Shown: positions 1 through 10,014, numbered from the stretch's first letter. The stretch: 64,000 nt of DNA from Sepiola atlantica (GCA_963556195.1 OY744537.1:21429226-21493225), one strand, 5' to 3'. Notes: generated from the sequence alone by a model not told the origin. Numbers and translations: made by a program.

Positions 1-60
1 GTTGAGAAATCGGCGCAAACTCGAACGTTTTTTTTATTTTTTATTTTTTTTACATGACCT
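1..60 (-). pseudogene. Gypsy reverse transcriptase fragment at window edge
   Basis: The reverse complement of the first 26 bases reads V-R-V-C-A-D-F-S-T. The same RT motif (RVCADFSTGLN) lies at about 4500 in the Gypsy element below, and it is preceded in both places by a lysine-rich stretch from an A-tract. The element continues leftward out of the window. Only about 20 codons are visible, so nothing can be said about its integrity. Confidence 0.6.
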
Positions 61-2178
61 TTAGGACTCTGTTTTACTTAAAACTCTTTTTTTTCCGAAA
101 CAGTTCTGTTCTATTTCAAATATTTTTCGAACTGCAAAGGGTACATGTCTTTTTGGTTTAAAGTAGGTGTGCCATTATTTTTTTAAATTACAACGATGTT
201 TTTACATTTGAGCACATCTTTAACCCCCCCCCCATAAATAATGTCTAGAATAATTGATTTCATTTCCCCTTTAAATATTTCTGTACAATTCGAAGCTGCC
301 TTTATATTCTTACAAAACGAATTTATTGTCAGATTCCATAAATCAAATGATTATCCAACCCGTTCCGAATAGATTTCGAGATCGATCTATGCCGAATGTT
401 TTCAGTTTAATTTTATTGCACATAACTGATACACTAGCATAGCATTCACCTAAAAAAGATACTTTTTACCGGTTATTCCAGGAAGATTTTGTGAGGGAGT
501 GATTAGCATTGGTTTGGCTATTTTTATTTACATTAATTTATGTATAATACCCAAGTCAGATTTGTGTCGAATTAAAAATTAATATACGTGTCTTCTATTT
601 GCGCATCAGCGAATTTTTCAGCGAATTTTTTTTTTTTAAATCACAGTCCTGGTGATACCAGATCAGGCTGCCCTGTGGCTCCCTGAGACGAAATTCACCT
701 ACATTGACGTTTTTTTTTTTTTTTTTTTTTTTTTTTGTTTGTAAAACTTAATTATGTTCTACAAAACCAAAAACAAAAACAACAGCCCCTCTCCCTTTCT
801 CCCTCCCCTTTTTTATTTTTATTTTTCCTACCCTACTCCCGGTCCTGGATATGACCTTAAACTACATCCGATGGTGAGATCCGGCTTACGGACTTTGGGG
901 AATGTGGAGCCTCCTCTTAATTACCATTGCTCCCAGGTCCACCCTGACCCGGAGTGGTAGTACCTGTTAGGGTCCCAACTATGGGTTAAATAGAAACAGA
1001 TATTAAAAGGGGGAAGAAACAAAAAAGAGAAGAAAACAAGACCAGATTCGGCATTAAATAACCCAAAAAGGGTTGATATGCCGTAAAACAAAACTACCAA
1101 ACCAAACTACCAAATCACAGTCAATGTATTTCAGCTTTTGGAGAGTTAACTGTATTCTTGAATTTCGATTTCGTTTTCTTTGTTCTTTTCTACAACTATA
1201 GAACTTATGCCCTTTACAAAATGTAGACTCCTAATTTTTAAATGAATACATTTTATATAAATGTATTTCACCGCATCCATAGCAAGGATTCATTTTGCAG
1301 AAAAAAACTCTTTTTATCTAGTTTCTCTTTTACTACTGAGTGTATGTGTGAAATATCTCTTTTCTCAAGTTTTGCAGTGTCATGGCGTACATTCATTGAC
1401 ATTATTTAGCGATATTTTGTAATGTCAACTTCGCATCTTGTTACAGTCTTGATATTAGACGTGATCCTGTTTCAGTGCTTCTCAGAGACATTTAAATTTG
1501 TACAATTATGAGACATTTGAACATATCTGGAGTAAGTTCGCTGAGTTTGAATATTTCACTTGCCTTATTCACTACGCTTGAAAATATACTATGATATTCT
1601 GTATTCTTTTTAGTTAGATTAAATATATATTCGTTCATTGATGTTTTTTGTTTTTTAATTATTTATTTCAACTTTTGATCATTAAAATCAAAATCAGAAA
1701 TATATATATATATATATGCGTTTTTATATTTAAAATGTTCATTTTATATTTAAAATGTAAATTTTAAAATATAAAGCAATTGTAATAGCTCAATAGTGTG
1801 AGGCTAGGGCTATGGTATATAATATTTTTTATTTAATTGAAACCACGCCAAATGTTAGAAATAAAAGAGTCACACCATTTCACAAACCACATGTTTTTAT
1901 TTCCAGCATACAATTGTTTTGGCTTACTACCAATATAATTATCTTATTTTGTTCCTGGGGGTGGGTATCTTTAGTGCTCGTATACAAACATAGAAAAAAA
2001 AGTTCAGGCAAGGAAAACCGGGATTACAGTCCATACTCATATTTTTTTATACTAATGGAGCTGTTAATTCCTAAAGGTCCAAGTCGCAGCATCCAAACGC
2101 CATGTGCGTTTAGCAATTAGTTTTTTTTAAATCGTTGTATAGTACAAAACAAATTGATTAGTGTACATTAATTTAATG
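61..2178. other. AT-rich intergenic stretch without a gene
   Basis: No coding region is convincing here. There is a T-homopolymer at 710-736, a GC-richer non-coding patch at 820-980 that may be an old repeat I cannot name, and a short (TA)n at 1699-1718. The open frame at 1812-2120 has unlikely composition and no recognisable motif. Confidence 0.6.

Positions 2179-2233
<55 letters not shown>
2179..2233. repeat. (TA)n microsatellite
   Basis: About 27 uninterrupted AT dinucleotides, directly downstream (minus sense) of a hammerhead-like motif. Confidence 0.95.
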
Positions 2234-2236
<3 letters not shown>

Positions 2237-2256
2237 AATATTTGTTATTGTTTATT

Positions 2257-2307
2257 ATCTATGTACATATACGTGTCGTCCTTAAACCGGGACTCATCAG
2301 CATAGAG
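2257..2307 (-). ncRNA. Hammerhead ribozyme-like motif (box 2 mutated)
   Basis: On the minus strand CTGATGA (2300-2294) is followed by stem II GTCC/GGAC (2293-2290 with 2281-2278). Box 2 reads GACA instead of GAAA (2277-2274). A two-pair stem III (A2274-T2265, C2273-G2266) leads to a GTA cleavage triplet with H17 at A2264. Stem I is six perfect pairs (2301-2306 with 2263-2258). This is the minimal short-stem-III geometry known for hammerheads of Penelope-like elements. The A-to-C change in box 2 should abolish cleavage, so this is read as a decayed copy. Confidence 0.5.
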
Positions 2308-2504
2308 ATATAACTATTCACTACCGGACTACAAGTATTTTTCAACTCAAATCTGACGTCTTTAACCGCTCGGCCAATTTTAAACAGCGAATAAACGATG
2401 ATAATTTTAACACTTTATCGGCGGCTTAACGTCTAAGCATTCTACTTCTTTTAAGGGAAGGAACGATGCATCATAAAGCAAGTGACGTCATGCTGTGTCA
2501 ATAC

Positions 2505-2517
2505 TACCATTACAGTG

Positions 2518-2551
<34 letters not shown>
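2505..2551. repeat. (CT)n(TA)n compound microsatellite
   Basis: A CT run merges into a TA run, a combination repeated several times in the window. Confidence 0.9.
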
Positions 2552-2552
<1 letters not shown>

Positions 2553-2741
2553 AATTTTATAATCATTAAATCACTACACTAATTAATTTGTGTTTCTGTA
2601 CTATACGAACTTCCTTCAGTGTTGGCTTTAGTTTAGGCTTATTTAATGTTTATAAAGATTTATAAAGCTCTACTCTGTATTGAGCATTTTTGAAAAATAT
2701 TGTTTTCAGTTCATTCTATCAACATATTTGAATTTGAACAC

Positions 2742-2747
<6 letters not shown>

Positions 2748-2791
<44 letters not shown>
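2748..2791. repeat. (TA)n at the left border of the Gypsy element
   Basis: The TA run abuts the first base of the LTR at 2792. Because the element sits in TA-rich sequence, its target duplication cannot be resolved. Confidence 0.9.
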
Positions 2792-2797
<6 letters not shown>

Positions 2798-3307
2798 GAA
2801 GTTATTCCACAGTAAATAATAAATAAAGGAAGTCAAGTCGAGGGTTGGTTTAACAAGTGTATTAACAAAGTAAGAAAGTGACTAGCTCTTGGCTAGACAG
2901 TTACAAGACTGGGTATTTATCTACTCCCCACAGAGTAAAATGTGACACAAGGTCGGAAAGTGGGGTTTTGATAAATCAGCACTCTAGAGGGAGAGCACCT
3001 ATTACCTTTAAAAATTGCCTGGCCAGCCCCGTCGGCATTCCCCGGTAGGGGCGCCTCAGACAGTAAGCAATAAACTTACTCCTCCCCAAAGAGGGGAGGC
3101 AAAGCCTGGGAGTGTGGACCTCCTAGAACTGCACAGGACCAGTCTCGTGCAGTATCCATCGGAACAGATACTACACTTTGATCTTGGCCAAAAGGCCAAG
3201 AAAGCGACTGAACGACAGTTACAAGACTGCTTTGTCTTCTGGTGTCTCGCACTATTTATAGTGACAACCGGTGTTGTTTCTCCTGTGTAAGAACGGCCGG
3301 TGTAACA
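2792..3307 (-). repeat. 3' LTR of the Gypsy element, split by a SINE
   Basis: Its two ends match the uninterrupted LTR at 6128-6320 and the solo LTR at 14690-14899. The middle is displaced by a 302-bp insertion at 2912-3213. Minus-strand TATA-like sequence (CTATAAATAG) lies in the right half. The ends are TG...CA. Confidence 0.9.
2912..3213 (-). mobile_element. U2 snRNA-headed SINE inserted in the LTR
   Basis: The minus-strand 5' part reads like the first ~45 nt of U2 snRNA (GGCCTTTTGGCCAAGATCAA, then GTGTAGTATCTGTTC). It is followed by a body unrelated to U2. A perfect 16-bp duplication of LTR sequence flanks it (2896-2911 and 3214-3229), the mark of LINE-driven target-primed insertion. The same body recurs at 37520-37845, 37846-38140 and 54411-54605, so it is a dispersed family and not a U2 gene. 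snRNA-headed SINEs (SINEU) are known from crocodilians. Confidence 0.8.
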
Positions 3308-3316
3308 CCCCCCTTT
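3308..3316 (-). other. Polypurine tract of the Gypsy element
   Basis: AAAGGGGGG on the minus strand immediately upstream of the 3' LTR: the expected primer for plus-strand DNA synthesis. Confidence 0.75.
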
Positions 3317-3352
3317 GAGAATATCCCCTCTGGGGATTAATAACGTTCTTTT

Positions 3353-4799
3353 TTACTTCAGCTTCAGCTTGATGGCTGCTATCACCATATCCTCCAATGG
3401 TTCTGTCTGCTTAGGTATCAACCTTGATAACCCGTCTGCATGACCAAATTTCTTAGATGGTACATACTCCATTTGAAAATTGTAATTAAGAAGAATGGTA
3501 CCCCATCTTTGGAGTCTATTCGCAGTGTGTTGTGGTAGTCCCCTTTTCGATCCGAAAATCGTTAATAAGGGTTTGTGGTCTGTTTCTAACAGAAATTGTC
3601 TACCGTGCAGGAAACGATGAAATTTCTTTACCGCGAATATAATGCTTAAAGCCTCTTTCTCAATTTGAGAGTAGTTTTTCTCGGCTGGTAGAAGTGTTCG
3701 GGATGCATGGGCTATGGGTTTTAATTTTCCATCATCCATTTTGTGCAATATGCATGTTCCTATACCATAGTTGCTGGCATCGCTTGCAACTACAATATCG
3801 CGCTTGGGATTATAATGTGCCAGAAACAAGTCAGACGTTAAGATATCTTTAATTTTCTGAAACGCTTCTTCGCACTCTTGCGTCCAGACCCATTTTTGAT
3901 CCTTCTTTAACAGTTCATTTAAGGGTGATCTTAGTTTATGCATGTTTGGTACGAACACATTGTAGTAATTCGCCAACCCTAAAAAACTTTGTAGAGACGC
4001 AATATTTTCTGGAGCAGGCATGTTCCGTATCGCCATTGCCCTATCTGGGTCTGGCCTTCTTCCTTGCTCATCGATGATTTGTCCTAAGTATTTTATTTTT
4101 CCCATGAAAAAAGTACATTTCTCATCTTTGATTTTAAACCCATAATCCTGGATTTTTTTGAATACTTGGTTTACATGAGTCTTGTGTTGTTCTTTGCTAA
4201 CGCTGTTTATTAACACATCGTCCAGGTACTCTACTGCGAAATCCATTCCATTTAACATCATGTCCATAATTTGTTGAAAAATCGCAGGGGCGACCTTTAC
4301 TCCAAAAGGAAGTCGGTTAAATTTGTATAATCCCTTATGGGTATTGATACATAGCAGTTTTGAACACTCTTCATCGACAGGGATTTGAAGATAAGCGTCG
4401 CTGAGGTCGATTTTAGAAAAATATTTTCCTCGACTCAGTTTCGCAAATATTTCTTCAGGGCTTGGAAGAGGGTAATGGTGATCTTTTAATGCCTTGTTCA
4501 AGCCTGTGGAAAAGTCGGCACAAACCCGAATCTCCTTGTTCTTTTTCTTAACAAACTGTAGGTGAAGTCCACTCACTGTGATCAATTTTTGAAATGACAC
4601 CCATGTTCTCGAGTCTTTCTAATTCACCGTCTATTTGCTCTATAGCGGCGTATGGAACATTTCTTTTCTTTCTGAACACAGGTAGTTCATTTGTTTTAAC
4701 TTCAAACTTTGCTACCGCTTTTGTACACCTTTCAAGACCGCCTGAAAATACATCTGGAAAATTTTCTTTTAATTCCCTCTTGAGTTTTTCTGCCTCCAC
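3353..4799 (-). pseudogene. pol: Gypsy reverse transcriptase and RNase H, frameshifted
   Basis: The polyprotein would reverse-transcribe the element RNA and degrade it in the hybrid. From upstream to downstream one sees the pre-RT linker (4799-4548, ending ...SEWTSP). A frameshift near 4560-4590 changes frame. Then come RT with RVCADFSTGLNKA, KIDLSDAYLQI, LPFGVKVAP and the catalytic YLDD (V-E-Y-L-D-D-V-L-I), and the primer-grip region LGLANYYNVFVPN. RNase H follows with ASDAS, EKEALSIIFAVKKFH and ETDHKP. The second frame stays open for 415 codons and ends at 3353, 37 bases before the polypurine tract, so connection domain and integrase are deleted. The RT active site is intact, but the frameshift makes this copy inactive. 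Confidence 0.9.
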
Positions 4800-4844
4800 A
4801 TTCGAATCCTCAACCTTTTGGCAAAAGGAGCTTAAAGGCAGATC

Positions 4845-5156
4845 CTATAGGCTAAACTTTTCAATCAGATCAGTTCCAAAAAGGTTATTCGTTTTTCGCA
4901 TAACAAAAATTTTGGCTTTTACGGTCTTATTCTGGAAAGAAATATTCGTCAATAATTCCCCTTCGAAGGTTATTTTTTCACCACTGACGCTTCTCGCCGT
5001 TTTTTGTGATTTGATCATAGTGGGTCTCCCAAGCTTCTTCCATGTCTGTACATTAATGATGGAAATGTCAGACCCACTATCAAGCTGTAGTCTTACTTTT
5101 TTTTTAAAGCATTTTGACCTGTACATATTTCCGGATATTTTGTTCTTCAGGTTCAA
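4845..5156 (-). pseudogene. Gypsy aspartic protease domain
   Basis: This domain matures the gag-pol polyprotein. The active-site motif L-D-S-G-S-D is followed by I-S-I-I-N, and the C-terminal FGTDLIEKF is typical of Gypsy pol. The frame differs from that of the zinc knuckles upstream, which may be the normal gag/pol frame change or a lesion. It is also broken from the RT frame downstream, with a stop at 4845. There is no convincing ATG; the frame simply opens near 5156. A related protease at 31450-31690 has lost the catalytic aspartate. Confidence 0.8.
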
Positions 5157-5199
5157 TTTTTGTCAGTTTAATGGCTGTCTTTCTACCACATTTTTTTTT

Positions 5200-5298
5200 A
5201 CAACGTGATGCCTTATGTCCTTTCTGGTGGCAGTTGTCACATTGTTTGAATATGTAGGGACACTCATTGTACCAATGGTTATCTCCACACCTCCAACA
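5200..5298 (-). pseudogene. gag: Gag double zinc knuckle
   Basis: The minus strand reads C-W-R-C-G-D-N-H-W-Y-N-E-C and, eight residues later, C-D-N-C-H-Q-K-G-H-K-A-S-R-C. Both fit the CX2CX4HX4C knuckle that binds element RNA in gag nucleocapsid. A short basic stretch precedes it. No capsid-like frame is found further upstream (5340-6100), so gag is mostly deleted or replaced. Confidence 0.8.
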
Positions 5299-6127
5299 CG
5301 GTCCAGGTGGATCTTTTCCATGTTTTTTTTCTCTGGTTATTCATTGAAGTAAATTTTTTCTTCTGATGGATTTATTCAATTTGCGACAACGTCCTGTTAT
5401 ATAGCAAAGTGCTTAATATAATTAGTTTGCTAAACTAATACACAAATAAATATATTATTCCTTAAAAAAAAATTCAATCCCAGTTCTTTTGTTTGAAAAA
5501 TAAAACTAAGAAAATTTTTTTTTTTTAAATTATATATGTGTACGTAGTTTTACAAAACCATGTCCGTCGCTATAAGCCTAATAAGACTAGTTTTATGGGA
5601 AATCTTTTTAACCCCTTTTCATTTTGCAAAAATGCGACTTGCTTATTTAACAGTTCTTTGTTAGAAGCACAAATGACTTACGCGAATATATTTTTTTTTA
5701 CTGTCCGTCTTTTGCTCTCGACAATTCTGTGGTAGACCGTTTTAATGAATAGTCAATCCGGATTTTGCTAAAATATCAGATGTTGTCCTAATAATGACGA
5801 CAAACTTACACAATATCTGTAATAGTTGACGCGGATAACATTTATCTTAACGAGTCAGTGAAACTTGAAGAGAAAAATAAAGGTATCAGTGTATTCAATT
5901 ATTTTAATAATTGAAAATGTCTTACGCGTTTTTTAGTTTTCGATTTTTGGTAGCAAGTTTTGAATTTGTGTTTTTTTTTTCGGTTAACTACTCAGTAGTT
6001 AATTTGCTGTTAATACTTGCGAATCCAAATATCTGACTAAGATAGGTTTTTTTCCGTGAAGATCTTGCGAATCACTTTGGGTAATTTTTTTTTGCAGTGA
6101 ACTCGTTTCGATTCCTCGTCGCCAATC

Positions 6128-6320
6128 TGTTGTGAAGTTGTTCCACAGTAAATAATAAATAAAGGAAGTCAAGGGTTGGTTTAACAAGTGTATTAACAAA
6201 GTAAGAAAGTGACTAGCTCTTGGCTAGACAGTTACAAGACTGCTTTGTCTTCTGGTGTCTCGCACTATTTATAGTGACAACCGGTGTTGTTTTTCCTGTG
6301 TAAGAACGGCCGGTGTAACA
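6128..6320 (-). repeat. 5' LTR of the Gypsy element
   Basis: 193 bp, TG...CA on both strands, matching the split LTR at 2792-3307 with few differences and the solo LTR at 14690-14899. A TATA-like box (CTATAAATAG, minus) sits in the right third. Confidence 0.9.
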
Positions 6321-6445
6321 TATATATATATGGTAAGCGAACGTGGTTATAGTCCCGGTGACCGCAGGTTCGAACCTTGTCATAGTTAGCCACGCTGATG
6401 AGCCGCAGTAACGGCGAAACACGTTTCCGTTGATAACTATTTTAT
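6321..6445 (+). mobile_element. tRNA-derived SINE carrying a hammerhead motif
   Basis: A pol III B-box-like segment (GGTTCGAACCTTG, 6368-6380) is followed by a hammerhead motif at 6382-6440 and then AT-rich tail and (TA)n. The left end is cut by the Gypsy insertion, so the A box is not reliable. The copy at 62866-63023 has the same order: a B-box-like GGTTCGATCC, then TAGCCA(C/T)GCTG(A)TGAGCC, then GAAACACGT. Schistosome S-alpha SINEs have the same architecture; identity with them is not implied. Confidence 0.55.
6382..6440 (+). ncRNA. Hammerhead ribozyme candidate with exact core boxes
   Basis: Box 1 CTGATGA is at 6395-6401. Stem II is GCCG (6402-6405) with CGGC (6412-6415), closing loop CAGTAA. 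Box 2 GAAA is at 6416-6419. Stem III is ACAC/GTTT-type (6419-6422 with 6423-6426), with one mismatch and essentially no loop. Cleavage would follow C6427 (TTC, an NUH triplet). Stem I pairs 6382-6394 with 6428-6440: 11 of 13 positions pair and the two mismatches are shared with the copy at 62.9 kb. A stem III this short usually needs a dimer for efficient cleavage. Confidence 0.6.
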
Positions 6446-6462
6446 CTATAAGTAAATAAATA

Positions 6463-6464
<2 letters not shown>

Positions 6465-6525
<61 letters not shown>
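6465..6525. repeat. (TA)n microsatellite
   Basis: About 30 TA units, 25 bp downstream of the hammerhead motif. Confidence 0.95.
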
Positions 6526-6528
<3 letters not shown>

Positions 6529-6731
6529 TTTTTCACTTATAAAACAACAGATCATTCAGTGAAGACCGGGGTTGTGCCAATAAAAACAAGCTCGATGATA
6601 CTCGATTACAGAGTACAGAGCATTTATATGCGATCTTATGAAGGCTTACCAAAGCATTCCTTTCAGGACACCAATGATCACCATTAAAGATTTTTTTCTT
6701 ACAAATATTATTTATTCAAATTAAATGTTTG

Positions 6732-6786
6732 TTCCTACACGTGTTTCACTACCAAGCAGGTACTTGCTTGGCAGATCACCAGGGAA
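6732..6786 (-). ncRNA. Hammerhead ribozyme candidate (box 1 CTGGTGA)
   Basis: On the minus strand stem I TTCC (6786-6783) pairs with GGAA (6735-6732). Box 1 is CTGGTGA, one change from CTGATGA. Stem II is a 7-bp CCAAGCA/TGCTTGG hairpin with small flanking mismatches. Box 2 is GAAA (6747-6744). Stem III is the self-complementary ACAC/GTGT, and the cleavage triplet is GTA. Every element of the fold is in place and in order. The single box 1 substitution (A to G) would be expected to impair catalysis. Confidence 0.5.
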
Positions 6787-8624
6787 ATTAAATGTTTGGA
6801 ATAAGGGTTTCAACTACTGACAATACACAATGTGGCGTTGCAATAGTTGAGGTCACTTAAGAAGAGAAGAGGAAAAAATAAAAATAAAAGTTAAAATTAA
6901 AAAACAAGAAAGAACAAAGATAAAAATGAAAGGCCTAGAAAATGTCTTAGAAAAGTAGCTCGTGCATTATTTCTGACACCAAGCCGACAAGCAAATAATC
7001 GGTCCCAAATGCATAAAAAAAACCCCAAAAAACGGAACAATGTGCGATAATATACTTTCACGTCGGGCGGCACAATGATGAAAAAATTCCCCCCCCAACA
7101 AAAAAACAAAAAAAACTAAAACATTCAAGACACCGCTCACAAGTTAACATTCCAATCCAATGATAGTATGGGAATTCTACATCTAATTCATCATAAGGAA
7201 AGTAAACATAAATGTTCGTCCGGAATGCCAGCGGTCAGACGAGCCTTATTTCCAGGGCTGAGTTGTTTCCCTTCGAAATAATCACACGACGAGTTGAACG
7301 AACGTCAATCTCGCAGAATCTCTCTTTTATTTTAAGAAAAAAATCTTAATTAGTATCTTAATTAGTAGATAGAAACTATTTATTCAAAATACTGTTTCTA
7401 AAAAATTCTATTATTAAAATTATTCATTTTAGAAATTAATTATCTAGTGTCTGGGACGTCATTTTACATTTTGGGAAAATATCTTTCATTTAATTAACTG
7501 CCGATTATTATCGTGTTGTTATTTAACGAAGTGAACAAAAAAACCTATCCCGCAGAAATTATTTTTAAAAATCATTCATATATCAAAAATAAAATGTTAC
7601 TATAAAAAAGTTTTCTACAAAAATCTAGTTATTATTTAAAATATTTCCTTAACGGCTGTGTCTGTTTACAACTCTCTGGGGAGAATATTATTCTATATTC
7701 CATAAATAAATATTACTACGGAATATCGTTATCAGAAATCTATTTTCTATTTTAAAACACATTTTTTAATGGACGGGGTTATTTTTTTTACCACTTTCCA
7801 GGAAAATATCACTCTAACTCGTTAAATGACGGGAGACTTTGTTATTACTAATATAAAATCCCTGTACAAAATACTTTTTATAAAAATCCATTGTTTCTAT
7901 TTTTAGAAATTAAGACCGTTCGGCATGAATGTTTTTTAATAATTTTTTTCCATAATTATTTTTTCCTCCATTCCTGCCACCCATTGTTTTATTTAATTTA
8001 ATCTAATTAAAAACTAATTTAATTTAATTTAACCTAATTTAATTAAATAGTGATAGAATCCAGGTTGTTATTTCTTATTTTTCACTTATTCCTAGAGTTG
8101 ATCTGTTCCTTTCTCGGTATACATATGCGTGGGCTAGTGAACCCAGTTCAGCAGAAGAACACCTCGAAAGATTTTATATATCTCATAAATAAAATATATT
8201 AATGCCGCTTATTGTTTTTACCCCCCCCCTCTGTAGCAACGAACTTTAGCACATTCATTTTCCATCTTAAGCTGTGCTCACTCATCTTATCATTTGAAAA
8301 TCTTGGAAACTATCCACGTACGCCTCTGCAAACAGAAGAAGTGTCTCTTGGGGTTGAGTGTGATTAGTGTCTAAGACACAACCTCCATTCCATATAACAT
8401 CACGCTTATTTTATTCTAAATTCGAACTTTTTGTTTTTCCCCCTTCATAACATAACGCTAATTTCATTTTAAATATAAATAGTTTTTTTTTAAATCCCAC
8501 GATATCAGTCTTGTAAAGTGTGGGCGAAACTAGTCGACTGGCAAAATTTTTTTTTTCTTTTTTTTTTCTCATCCCCTAAATCTTTTAATTATGAAAAATT
8601 CAACACATATTCCTTCATTATTGC

Positions 8625-8627
<3 letters not shown>
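6787..8627. other. AT-rich stretch without a gene
   Basis: A long AT-rich region with short homopolymers. I see no coding region, repeat boundary or structural RNA that I can support. Confidence 0.6.

Positions 8628-8693
<66 letters not shown>
8628..8693. repeat. (TA)n microsatellite
   Basis: About 32 TA units, just upstream of hammerhead repeat copy A1. Confidence 0.95.
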
Positions 8694-8695
<2 letters not shown>

Positions 8696-8699
8696 AAAC

Positions 8700-8976
8700 T
8701 TTTTTACTAGAAAGATAATTACCGGTAATATTTACATTACCGATATTTATCATCTGATAAAAAGAATTTATCTTTGAAAATCTCTGGATTAAGGATCATG
8801 AGACCCCTCCTTGCTCTTGAACTTCTGATATTTTAATAAATATTGTATTTGTTCAACTTTTATTTCCATCATTCATTTCATGAATTTATTGCTCTATTCA
8901 ATATATTGAGCTTTCTATTATCAATATAGAGTATTATTTAGGGATACGTTATTTATCTTTAAATTCTTATTCAACG

Positions 8977-8978
<2 letters not shown>
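8700..8978 (+). mobile_element. Hammerhead-bearing short repeat, copy A1
   Basis: A ~280-bp repeat lying between two (TA)n tracts, homologous to 34265-34520 (opposite strand) and more distantly to 9740-10018 and 33700-33905. A shared 3' landmark is TATTGAGCTT followed by TATTATC. Its hammerhead-like part (8749-8800) has CTGATAA for box 1 and AAAGA/TCTTT as stem II. Box 2 is GAAA, stem III is AATC/GATT, the triplet is TTA, and stem I has five of six pairs. Confidence 0.5.
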
Positions 8979-8979
<1 letters not shown>

Positions 8980-9060
<81 letters not shown>

Positions 9061-9066
9061 ATATAT
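8980..9066. repeat. (TA)n microsatellite
   Basis: Over 40 TA units with one interruption near 9046. Confidence 0.95.
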
Positions 9067-9109
9067 TAGAAATGGCGCTCTTGTTTAGAAAGCATTGTTT
9101 ATATGGTAA

Positions 9110-9757
9110 TATGAATTATTAAAAATAAGAACGCCATACAGGTCATTTTAATTTTATTAACTTTTTTGAATTTTTTTTTTCAATTAAATTTTTGAAGATA
9201 TACAGGGTGGGCCAAAATAAGGGTCCTATCTTTAAATTTGAATAACTTGAATTTGAATAACTTCCACAAAATAAAAGTTAAACTCACCAAACTTTATGTG
9301 TGTGTAGACTGACCCTTCCGAGATTTTTTGAAATAAACAAAACAAATTTTAGCCGAAAAACACTTCTTAAAACTTACAAAAACTAAAGTATTGTTTTTTA
9401 CACTGTTTTGAGTTTTTTAAGCAAAAATAATGTTTTCTAAATGAGGGTACGTTCCTTAGGGCTAATACGGCTCATGCTTGCTTCGGAAGGGGTCCTTTAC
9501 TTATTCTAAAAAAAAAAAAAAAATCAATAAATAAAAAAGTTATGAATTTTTAAAAATAGGACCCTTATTTTTGGCCACCCTATACTTCATCATCAGAATT
9601 TTAAAAATAATAATAATAAAAAAGATATATTAAATACCCTTTTTTTTCTTTTTTTTCTCATCGTTTTTTGGTGTGTTTTCAATTCGTCTGTTGTTGAAGT
9701 GAATGAAAATTGAAAAAAAATGAAAAAAGTTAATAAAATTAAAATGCATTGTATCTG
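9110..9757 (+). mobile_element. Short repeat copy X, interrupted by a mariner MITE
   Basis: Apart from the 9203-9582 insertion, this is the reverse-complement relative of 10105-10305 (copy Y). The shared landmarks are AAAATAAGAACGCCATACA at one end and GTCTGTTGTTGAAG at the other. Its right end runs directly into hammerhead repeat A2. No coding capacity is seen. Confidence 0.65.
9203..9582. mobile_element. Mariner/Tc1-type MITE, 380 bp
   Basis: Terminal inverted repeats of about 27 bp (left CAGGGTGGGCCAAAATAAGG..., right the complement with two small differences). They are flanked by TA on both sides (9201-9202, 9583-9584). Copy Y at 10199-10240 is the empty site with a single TA, which confirms insertion and TA duplication. 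The interior has no transposase frame, so it was mobilised in trans. Confidence 0.85.
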
Positions 9758-10014
9758 TATTTCTCCTCTGATGATAAGATTTCGATCTTTGAAAATCCTT
9801 GGCTTAAGGAAAGAATAATAAACACTGGTTTATTACAGAATACACCTTGCATTGAACAATCAAAATTTGAAATAAATTTGGACATTCCAACATGTTTATT
9901 ACTCTTATTTCTTCTATCTTTATAATTGCTCTATCTCGTATATTGAGCTTAACCTTTTCACTATAGGTCCTATTTACTAAAAGTTTACTTTTGGTTTATA
10001 TTTGATTATATTTG

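Larger units (their letters stand above)
2792..6320 (-). mobile_element. Gypsy-type LTR retrotransposon, defective
   Basis: Two LTR copies in the same orientation flank a minus-strand coding region with gag zinc knuckles, aspartic protease, reverse transcriptase and RNase H, in Gypsy order. The LTR runs from TGTTACACC to TTCACAACA. A polypurine tract (AAAGGGGGG, 3316-3308) abuts the left, 3' LTR. A primer-binding site beginning TGGCGACGAGG lies next to the right, 5' LTR (near 6125). No integrase is present: RNase H runs almost straight into the polypurine tract. The gag core is also missing, since 5340-6100 shows no gag-like frame. Frameshifts separate gag/protease and RT segments. It must be non-autonomous. 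Confidence 0.9.

Noticed and set aside
3140..3205. Genuine U2 snRNA gene
   Set aside because: Only the first ~45 nt match, the rest is a SINE body, and the unit is flanked by a target duplication.
4594..5208. 204-codon plus-strand ORF
   Set aside because: Antisense shadow of the Gypsy protease/RT region, which has recognised motifs on the minus strand.
6213..6687. ORFs of poly-Ile/Tyr (IYIYIY) here and at about 20 other places
   Set aside because: They are translations of (TA)n microsatellites; the only meaningful residues belong to the flanking repeats.
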